In this document: one piece after another, positions 1 to 5,640 of the stretch
How positions within the stretch are numbered: the first letter of the stretch is position 1
Layout: each line of letters starts with the position of its first letter
Assembly (NCBI GenBank): GCA_011525065.1
Contig: WTIY01000200.1
Span: 1-5,640 of the forward strand
Source of the DNA: Flavobacteriales bacterium
GTDB taxonomy: Bacteria; Bacteroidota; Bacteroidia; Flavobacteriales; Flavobacteriaceae
Direction of reading: 5' to 3'
DNA: 5,640 bases
Translations under genes and position numbers: made by a program
The notes under the pieces: model-generated
Database searches by the model: none
What the model was told of the DNA's origin: nothing
Seen by the model: the letters and a program-made list of their open reading frames with translations, nothing else

Positions 1-439
1 CTTTGATCTTGCGTGGATTCACATGACCGGGCATGGTAATATCTATTTTTCTGAGGCCGAACAAGAGAAACTTCGAGAGTATCTCAAAGCTGGAGGATTT
101 CTTCACATCGACGATAATTACGGCATGGATCCTTTTATTCGACCCATTTTAATGCGTCTATTTTCTGATGCCCCGCTTTTAGAATTAGCAACGAATCACC
201 CTATTTTCAATCAGACCTTTTCTTTTCCTGGCGGCTTACCCAAAATACACGAGCACGACAATCAACCCCCTCAAGCCATGGGCATAACGCTCAATGGCAG
301 ATTGGCTCTATTGTATACCTTTGAGTCAGATTTGAGCGATGGCTGGGAGGATCCCAGGGTGCATCAAGACCCGCCTGAGGTTCGTCTCAAAGCACTGCAA
401 ATGGGAGCCAACTTAATCCAATACGCCTTCAATTATTGA
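1..439 (+). CDS. DUF4159 domain-containing protein, C-terminal part (5' end outside window)
   Basis: Partial gene. The frame is open from base 2 and reads F-D-L-A-W-I-H before the first ATG at base 23. That ATG sits inside the conserved core (HMTGHG) and is not the true start, so the gene begins upstream. The 145 visible residues show the DUF4159 pattern: a GHG motif, a short acidic helix ending in LREYL, then KAGGFLHIDDNYG, a later NHPIF segment, GLPKIHEH, and an NGRLALLYTFESDLSDGWED block near the end. From memory, full-length members have about 200-220 residues and usually an N-terminal signal peptide, so roughly 65 residues are missing. The fold is thought to resemble glutamine-amidotransferase-like domains, but no biochemical function is established and I assign none. 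Its TGA overlaps the next gene's ATG, suggesting coupled translation. Family assignment is confident; function is unknown. Confidence 0.88.
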   Translation, partial: FDLAWIHMTGHGNIYFSEAEQEKLREYLKAGGFLHIDDNYGMDPFIRPILMRLFSDAPLLELATNHPIFNQTFSFPGGLPKIHEHDNQPPQAMGITLNGRLALLYTFESDLSDGWEDPRVHQDPPEVRLKALQMGANLIQYAFNY

Positions 440-1677
440 TGGATCCTGACACTAATCACATCAATCCGGTTTTGTCATCTGAGGATTTTTCTCGTTGGAT
501 TAAAAGCACCAGGGCCACAATGAAGGATTTAGCCTTTGGTCCCTTACCTTTTGAAAACATTAGTCGACACGAATTAATTGAGCAGCTTGAGGGTTTTAGA
601 AAAAGCAAAGAAAAGCTACCCACTTGGCACAAGAGCCATAATTTAATTTATCCACCTAAAATTTCGATCGAACAATGTTCATCAGAGCAAACCGCTGAGT
701 ACAAAGCGAATCTGCTCAAAAGGCATTATGGGTCATCCTTAGAAAATAAAACCATAGCGGATCTAACCGGTGGCTTTGGGGTTGATGCCTATTTCATGGC
801 TTGTGCAGGAGCGAAGGTGCATCATTTTGAAATCAATAAGCGACTCTCTGCCATAGTCAATCACAACATGAAGCAGCTTAATGCCAAGGTTCAATGTCAC
901 CCTCAGGATGGAATCCATGGCATCAACCATCATCAGGTCGATGTGATTTACTTGGATCCCGCAAGACGCGACCTGCAGCAAAAAAAAGTCTTTCGACTTG
1001 AGGACTGCCAACCAAATGTCCTAGGGCATCTCGACTCCTGGCTGAATCAGGCCGAAATGGTGATGATAAAAACCTCACCCATGCTTGATTTGAGCCTTGG
1101 TATTGATCAGCTCAAAACCGCAATAGAAATTCATGTTGTGGCGGTCGATAATGAAGTCAAAGAGTTGATTTGGTGTTTGACTAAAAAAATAGCGAACACC
1201 CCCCAAGGTTTGTCCGATCCAGAAATATATGTGGTCAATATGAAAAATAATTCAGCCAAAATCGACCATTTCCCTTGGGCCCTGACTGAGCGCCAAGTTT
1301 TCGGACCTATAGAAAATTATCTCTTTGAGCCTCATGCTGCCTGGCGGAAAGTAGGGCGTTACTCTGCCCTTTTAGATCGTCTCTCAATGCGCCGAATCGG
1401 TCCGAATGCACATTTATTTTCGGCAGATCAACCCTTGGATTTTCCCGGAAGATCGTTTAGGATCATGGAAAAATTTAAGTTTACCAAAGGGGTCATGAAA
1501 CAATTCAAGAATAAGCAATTTAACGTGACTACCAGAGATTTTCCTATGCGCGTCGCAGAAATACGCAACATGTGGCGCATCAAGGAAGGTGGTGACCAAT
1601 ATTTATTCTTTACCACAGATCATGAGGGTCAAAAATGGATTATATTAACCGAGAAATACCCAAAGATCCAAAACTAA
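439..1677 (+). CDS. Class I SAM-dependent methyltransferase with C-terminal THUMP-like domain (PG_1098-type), probable RNA methyltransferase
   Basis: Probable S-adenosylmethionine-dependent methyltransferase of 412 residues acting in the cytoplasm. Numbering from the ATG at 439, an N-terminal helical region (about 1-95) precedes the Rossmann domain. Motif I is DLTGGFGVD at 108-116, the acidic residue after strand 2 is Glu131 (FEIN), and the motif IV equivalent is YLDPARRD at 171-178. A KTSP motif follows at 211-214. A ferredoxin-like PG_1098-type segment starts around YLFEPH (294-299). The C-terminus carries the THUMP-like domain, with NVTTRDFP from 362 and EGGDQYLFF up to about 391. THUMP-like domains suggest RNA binding, so an rRNA or tRNA substrate is likely, but the target base is not known. 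A TTG at 436 is in frame, but ATG 439, overlapping the upstream TGA by one base, is the better start. There is no signal peptide. Family call is confident; RNA as substrate is inference. Confidence 0.85.
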   Translation: MDPDTNHINPVLSSEDFSRWIKSTRATMKDLAFGPLPFENISRHELIEQLEGFRKSKEKLPTWHKSHNLIYPPKISIEQCSSEQTAEYKANLLKRHYGSSLENKTIADLTGGFGVDAYFMACAGAKVHHFEINKRLSAIVNHNMKQLNAKVQCHPQDGIHGINHHQVDVIYLDPARRDLQQKKVFRLEDCQPNVLGHLDSWLNQAEMVMIKTSPMLDLSLGIDQLKTAIEIHVVAVDNEVKELIWCLTKKIANTPQGLSDPEIYVVNMKNNSAKIDHFPWALTERQVFGPIENYLFEPHAAWRKVGRYSALLDRLSMRRIGPNAHLFSADQPLDFPGRSFRIMEKFKFTKGVMKQFKNKQFNVTTRDFPMRVAEIRNMWRIKEGGDQYLFFTTDHEGQKWIILTEKYPKIQN

Positions 1678-1705
1678 TTGTCGAATCTTTTGAACCCACT
1701 ATGAT

Positions 1706-3571
1706 ATGACATTTTTATCAATACGAGACATAATCACAACCCATTACCCTATAAGGTCTCTGGTCTTTGGCCTTATGTTAACTGCAGTTTACCCCCAAAC
1801 AACCAACGCACAGAGCAAGGAGATCCCAACTTTTAAAGAAGGACTAGCACAGGTGGTTCCAGGTTTTGCTGATCCAGACCGGTGGATTCGTCATGATCTT
1901 TGGGTCGAAACAGAATTTGATTCGGATCAAGACGGTCAACTCGATCGCATGCATGTTTCAGTTACTCGACCAGAACAAACCGAAACCCAGAATTTGAAAC
2001 TGCCCATAATTTATGTCACTAGCCCCTATTTCGCCGGAGTTGCAGGGAATGTTCCAGGATCCTTTTGGGACGTCCATCAAGAATTGGGCGAACCCTCTCC
2101 CCCACATATCCATCCGGAAGTGACCAGAATTGGTGAGCGACCGATCATTTCAAATTCCCACATCAAAACTTGGGTCCCTAGGGGCTACATCGTGGTCCAC
2201 TCTTCATCTCCAGGAACTGGATTATCGCAAGGAGCGCCCACAGTAGGTGGCCAAAACGAATCCCTAGCGCCAAAAGCCGTCATCGATTGGTTGTGTGGGC
2301 GTGCCCCGGGTTTTAACGCCCCGGTAGACGGTGAGCCCGTCAAGGCGTATTGGTCCACAGGAAAAGTGGGGATGACCGGAACCTCTTACAATGGTACATT
2401 GCCGTTGGCTGCGGCCACAACAGGGGTACAAGGGCTTGAAGTTATCATCCCCATAGCGCCGAACACTTCCTACTATCACTATTATAGATCTAACGGTTTG
2501 GTACGCTCTCCGGGCGGATATTTAGGCGAAGACATCGATGTGCTTTATGACTTTATCCACAGTGGAGACCCTGAGAAAAGAGCTGGAAATAACGCGCGGG
2601 TGCGGGACAGCATCATGGCTCAAGGTATGGATCGCAAAACGGGTGATTACAATGACTTCTGGGCCAGTCGTGATTATTTAAATCAAATGGCCCCGATGAA
2701 AGCTGCCTTGCTAATGGCTCATGGCTTTAACGACTGGAACGTAATGCCCGAACACAGTTATCGCATTTATGACCGAGCCCGAAGTATGGGCTTAGACCAT
2801 CAAATCTATTATCATCAAAAAGGTCATGGAGGTCCTCCCCCGCTTTGGATGATGAATCAGTGGTTTAGCCACTATCTTCACGGACAAGATAACGGTGCCG
2901 CAACTGGGCCTAAATCTTGGATTGTACGCGAAGACAAACCCAATAATCAACCCACGCCCTATGCTGACTTCCCAAACCCAGAGGCTACTATGGTGACGCT
3001 TTACCCCAATCCAGGAGGCCATTCTAGTGGTGCCTTGACCTTAAGCCCGAATAAAACTGATGCCATAGAAATCATCAGCGATGACTACCGCATCAGTGCT
3101 GCAGAATTGGCCATGAGCGCGGAGTCAGAGCACCGACTCATTTATACCACTCCCGTTTTAAAAAAAGACATCCATCTTTCTGGAACCCCCAAAGTCCATC
3201 TAAATGTAGCGGCCAGTAAAAAGGCCGTCAACCTCTCGGTATATTTGGTGGCCTTACCTTGGGTCGAGCAACAAGGTCGGCCGATAACCGATAATTTAAT
3301 TACGCGAGGGTGGGCAGATCCTCAGAACATTTCACTTAGAAAAAGCCACCCGCTAATCCCTGGCGAATTTGTAGCGGTAAGCTTTGATTTAATGCCAGAT
3401 GACCAAATCATCCCACAAGGCACAAAAATTGGCCTTATGATCTTTTCATCAGACAGCGACTTCACCCTAAGACCACAACCAGGGACGCGCTTAAGCGTCG
3501 ATTTAGACGGCAGTTACATCAGTCTTCCTGTCGTTGGTGGCCAAGCGGCTTATGATTCGGCCATAGAATAG
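1706..3571 (+). CDS. Exported X-Pro dipeptidyl-peptidase (family S15, PepX/CocE-like serine hydrolase)
   Basis: Serine exopeptidase of 621 residues predicted to release X-Pro dipeptides from peptide N-termini outside the cytoplasm. An N-terminal signal peptide is visible: a hydrophobic core at about 18-29 (RSLVFGLMLTAV), with cleavage probably after TNA at residue 35. The alpha/beta-hydrolase domain carries the nucleophile in GTSYNG (Ser227), the acid in HGFNDW (Asp343) and the base in KGHGGP (His374). The segments AVIDWLCGRA, ATTGVQGLEVIIP and NGLVRSPGGYLGED closely resemble lactic-acid-bacterial PepX as I recall it, which favours X-Pro peptidase over cocaine esterase or glutaryl acylase. 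A beta-sandwich PepX_C domain fills about 400-621. Residues 72-80 (DSDQDGQLD) form an EF-hand-like loop. It is shorter than lactococcal PepX (about 760 residues) and lacks its helical N-terminal domain. An in-frame TGA at 1691 and the signal peptide fix the start at 1706. No ribosome binding site is evident. It lies 28 bp after the methyltransferase. Confidence 0.87.
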   Translation: MTFLSIRDIITTHYPIRSLVFGLMLTAVYPQTTNAQSKEIPTFKEGLAQVVPGFADPDRWIRHDLWVETEFDSDQDGQLDRMHVSVTRPEQTETQNLKLPIIYVTSPYFAGVAGNVPGSFWDVHQELGEPSPPHIHPEVTRIGERPIISNSHIKTWVPRGYIVVHSSSPGTGLSQGAPTVGGQNESLAPKAVIDWLCGRAPGFNAPVDGEPVKAYWSTGKVGMTGTSYNGTLPLAAATTGVQGLEVIIPIAPNTSYYHYYRSNGLVRSPGGYLGEDIDVLYDFIHSGDPEKRAGNNARVRDSIMAQGMDRKTGDYNDFWASRDYLNQMAPMKAALLMAHGFNDWNVMPEHSYRIYDRARSMGLDHQIYYHQKGHGGPPPLWMMNQWFSHYLHGQDNGAATGPKSWIVREDKPNNQPTPYADFPNPEATMVTLYPNPGGHSSGALTLSPNKTDAIEIISDDYRISAAELAMSAESEHRLIYTTPVLKKDIHLSGTPKVHLNVAASKKAVNLSVYLVALPWVEQQGRPITDNLITRGWADPQNISLRKSHPLIPGEFVAVSFDLMPDDQIIPQGTKIGLMIFSSDSDFTLRPQPGTRLSVDLDGSYISLPVVGGQAAYDSAIE

Positions 3572-3666
3572 GAAAAATTGATTTACGACTCAGTTTATTT
3601 GATATCGATTTCCTTAATATTCTAAGGTCAATTTACGATCTTTACAACGGCAAAAAAGTAGGGTCC
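3572..3666 (+). promoter_or_regulatory. Intergenic leader before the TonB-dependent receptor, with short repeats
   Basis: This AT-rich gap separates the peptidase stop from the receptor start. It holds a direct repeat of ATTTACGA at 3581-3588 and 3631-3638, exactly 50 bp apart. Between them is a small inverted repeat, CCTTA (3612-3616) facing TAAGG (3623-3627), with a 6-base loop. An outer 7-base inverted pair, AAATTGA at 3575-3581 and TCAATTT at 3628-3634, encloses it. The hairpin is weak and has no T-run after it, so it is not a convincing terminator. TTTATTTG at 3594-3601 differs at one position from the Bacteroidota -7 consensus (TAnnTTTG), but I see no matching -33 element. A promoter or operator for the receptor is plausible here but not demonstrated; chance similarity in AT-rich DNA is a real alternative. 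Confidence 0.3.
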
Positions 3667-5640
3667 GTGCGTCTGGGTTTAGTTTACCTTTTTATTTTGT
3701 TCTCTTTAGGTTTGTCGGGGCAAAATCCCGGGGTTTCCGCGGACTCCATCAACCTCGAAAACCTCGATCCAGTGGTGATTTCGGCAACGCGAACCCAAAG
3801 ACAGCTCTCTTCGCTTCCCATGCCCACACAGTTCATTCCTCAAAAGGAAATAGAGGCCATCAATGCCATTCGACTGACAGATTTGTTATCTGAACAGACA
3901 GGCTTAATTACGGTTCCGGATTTTGGAGGTGGTCAAGGCATTCAAATGCAGGGCCTCGACAGTCAATATACCCTGGTTATGATCGATGGGGTGCCACTAA
4001 TCGGTCGATCGGCTGGAACCCTAGACCTGAGTAGAATTACGGTTGGAAACATCAAACAAATCGAAATCGTGCGCGGGGCTTCTTCGAGCCTATATGGTAA
4101 CGAGGCTTTGGGAGGGATCATAAACATTATCACTCAAGAGCCGAAATTGGGAAAAACGACCCGAATTGATTATCGGGCAGGGAGTCTATCCACCCATGAT
4201 TTGAGAGGGCAATACGCGGAGCGGAATGAAGCGAGTCAATGGTCCGTATTTTTAAATAGACTTTCATCCTCTGGATATGATCTGATTGCAGATGACGCCC
4301 TACAGACCGTTGAGCCCTACAGAAACCACACCGCGCAAATCAAATACAAAGGTGATTTAAATCCGTTGACAAAAATTCAATTGTCAGGAAGGTTTTACAA
4401 TCAATCTCAAGATTACCGAGCCAGCAGCACGCTGTCTGGGGACAGTGAAATCAATGAATTCAACACAACACTGCACCTTTCACGACAACCCATGCCTAAC
4501 TGGACTCAAGAATTCGAATGGTATACCACTCGATATCGGGCTGAGGAATTTTTAAATGATGAATTTGGAGATTTATTCAGCCAGAGCATGTTCGACCAAT
4601 GGTTCTCAAGACCTGAGATGCGGTCAATCCGCGAGTCAGACAATAAAGGGACCTGGATTGGCGGTCTTGGTCTAACCTATCAAAAATTAAGTCGCACCGA
4701 TTTCTATGGCGCACCAGAATTTCACGCCCCCTACGCCTATGCCCAATACGATAAAGACATTCAGGACAAATTAAACCTAGTTATAGGTGCCCGATACGAC
4801 ATGCACAATGAGTACGCTTCAGCATTTAGCCCTAAACTCGCGTTGCGTTATAAAATCAACCGCAATATTGCGTTAAAATCCTCTGTGGGTTACGGCTTTA
4901 AAACCCCAGATTTCAGACAACTTTATTTCGATTTTACCAATGCTACGGCGGGCTATACCGTTTTAGGGTACAACGCCGTACCCGTTCGTCTGCCTGAATT
5001 ACAGGCGGCTGGAAACATTCTAAACCTCACAGTCCCTTTGAGCGAATTCGATGATCCGCTTAGACCTGAGCGTTCTGTAGCCATGAATCTAGGATTAGAT
5101 GTTAAACTTTCATCTGATGTCAAATGGAACCTGAATTTATTCAGAAATGATATTCGTGATTTAATTGATACTCGGGTGATTGCACAAAAAACAAATGGCC
5201 AAAATGTTTTTAGTTATTACAACCTCAGTCGGGTTTATACCCAAGGCTTAGAGAGTGATTTCTCAGCGCGCTTAACCCCTAATCTCAATCTAAGTTTAGG
5301 TTATCAATTTTTAATGGCTCGAGACAAAGATGCAGAAGATGCTTTTAAAAACGGAGCGGTTTTTGCACGTTTAACCCCATCCAGTCCGGTTTTTAGACTT
5401 GAATCAACGGATTATTTGGGATTGGTCAATCGATCAAAGCACAGTGCAAATGCCAAATTATTTTTTAACGAGCCAAAATGGAAACTCAACGGATCATTTC
5501 GGGTGACTTATCGCAGTGCCTTTGGTCTGTTTGACACCAACGGAAATAATTACTTAGATCGTTATGATACTTTGGTACCTGGCTATGCCATTTTAGATTT
5601 CAGTCTGAACAAACAGCTCAATAAAAAATTCAGATTAGGG
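3667..5640 (+). CDS. TonB-dependent outer membrane receptor, 3' end outside window
   Basis: Ligand-gated outer membrane beta-barrel that imports a scarce compound using TonB energy. The frame runs 658 codons to the window edge without a stop; probably only a few tens of C-terminal residues are missing. The start is GTG at 3667, the only good in-frame start before a signal peptide (VYLFILFSLGLSGQ, about residues 6-19). There is no carboxypeptidase-like N-terminal domain, so it is not SusC-type. A TonB-box-like stretch, DPVVISATRT (34-43), leads into the plug, with TDLLSEQTG (71-79), MQGLDSQYTLVMIDGVPL (94-111) and EIVRGASSSLYGNEALGG (133-150). The barrel carries GYGFKTPDFRQLY (408-420), LRPERS (465-470) and SKHSANAKLFF. 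It resembles a flavobacterial group annotated as ferrienterochelin/colicin or HmuR-like receptors. The ligand (heme, siderophore or cobalamin) cannot be decided. Residues 623-634 form an Asp/Asn-rich loop. Confidence 0.93.
   Translation, partial: MRLGLVYLFILFSLGLSGQNPGVSADSINLENLDPVVISATRTQRQLSSLPMPTQFIPQKEIEAINAIRLTDLLSEQTGLITVPDFGGGQGIQMQGLDSQYTLVMIDGVPLIGRSAGTLDLSRITVGNIKQIEIVRGASSSLYGNEALGGIINIITQEPKLGKTTRIDYRAGSLSTHDLRGQYAERNEASQWSVFLNRLSSSGYDLIADDALQTVEPYRNHTAQIKYKGDLNPLTKIQLSGRFYNQSQDYRASSTLSGDSEINEFNTTLHLSRQPMPNWTQEFEWYTTRYRAEEFLNDEFGDLFSQSMFDQWFSRPEMRSIRESDNKGTWIGGLGLTYQKLSRTDFYGAPEFHAPYAYAQYDKDIQDKLNLVIGARYDMHNEYASAFSPKLALRYKINRNIALKSSVGYGFKTPDFRQLYFDFTNATAGYTVLGYNAVPVRLPELQAAGNILNLTVPLSEFDDPLRPERSVAMNLGLDVKLSSDVKWNLNLFRNDIRDLIDTRVIAQKTNGQNVFSYYNLSRVYTQGLESDFSARLTPNLNLSLGYQFLMARDKDAEDAFKNGAVFARLTPSSPVFRLESTDYLGLVNRSKHSANAKLFFNEPKWKLNGSFRVTYRSAFGLFDTNGNNYLDRYDTLVPGYAILDFSLNKQLNKKFRLG

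Noticed and set aside
23..25. ATG at 23 as the true start of the first gene
   Set aside because: The frame is open to the window edge and the ATG lies within the conserved GHG core of DUF4159, so the gene starts upstream.
763..1011. Open frame of 82 codons on the minus strand inside the methyltransferase gene
   Set aside because: It lies fully antisense to a well-supported coding region, has no recognisable motif, and its composition is that of a shadow frame.
1414..1616. Two overlapping minus-strand frames of 61-62 codons
   Set aside because: Antisense to the conserved THUMP-like domain; they overlap each other in different frames and show no protein features.
1678..1705. Possible Bacteroidota promoter (TTTG / TAnnTTTG) before the peptidase gene
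   Set aside because: The best candidates differ at two or more key positions and no -33 partner is present; read-through from the upstream gene is simpler.
2264..2479. Minus-strand frame of 71 codons within the peptidase gene
   Set aside because: Antisense to the nucleophile region of the hydrolase domain; no supporting motif or start signal.
2792..3022. Minus-strand frame of 76 codons with a hydrophobic stretch
   Set aside because: Antisense to the catalytic His region; the hydrophobic run mirrors the opposite-strand codons and no start context supports it.
3612..3627. Hairpin CCTTA/TAAGG considered as a terminator of the peptidase gene
   Set aside because: Only a 5 bp AT-rich stem and no following T-run; too weak for an intrinsic terminator.
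1..5640. Mobile elements, CRISPR arrays, tRNA or rRNA genes, defence or secondary-metabolite genes
   Set aside because: Coding density is nearly complete with four recognisable cellular genes; no long repeats, spacer-repeat pattern, RNA-gene folds or transposase motifs were seen.

Overview
The window is ordinary coding DNA of a Bacteroidota bacterium, probably flavobacterial or cytophagal. The evidence is a DUF4159 protein followed by a methyltransferase of the PG_1098/THUMP-like type (a family I know mainly from Bacteroidota), a TonB-dependent receptor with a short N-terminus, intermediate to low GC, and a lack of clear Shine-Dalgarno sites. No RNA gene, insertion sequence, CRISPR array, integrase or phage gene was seen. 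All four genes lie on the + strand and gaps are short, so the block looks vertically inherited and possibly co-transcribed.

Layout: (1) bases 1-439, the C-terminal part of a DUF4159-domain protein whose start lies upstream of the window; (2) 439-1677, a class I SAM-dependent methyltransferase with a C-terminal THUMP-like domain, whose ATG overlaps the previous stop by one base; (3) after 28 bp, 1706-3571, an exported family S15 X-Pro dipeptidyl-peptidase (PepX-like) with a complete Ser/Asp/His triad; (4) after a 95 bp gap with a few small repeats, a TonB-dependent outer membrane receptor that starts with GTG at 3667 and runs off the right edge after 658 codons.

Genes 1 and 2 look translationally coupled; gene 2 is probably an RNA-modification enzyme of unknown target. 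Genes 3 and 4 are cell-envelope nutrient-acquisition proteins: a peptidase releasing X-Pro dipeptides and a receptor importing a scarce ligand (heme, siderophore or cobalamin cannot be decided). Whether they serve one process is inference from adjacency. I do not see a clearly new biological system here. The most useful points are the exported compact PepX with a calcium-loop-like motif, the SAM enzyme with DPAR and TSP motifs but no m5U-type cysteine, and the receptor with HmuR-like motifs but no histidine where heme receptors carry one.
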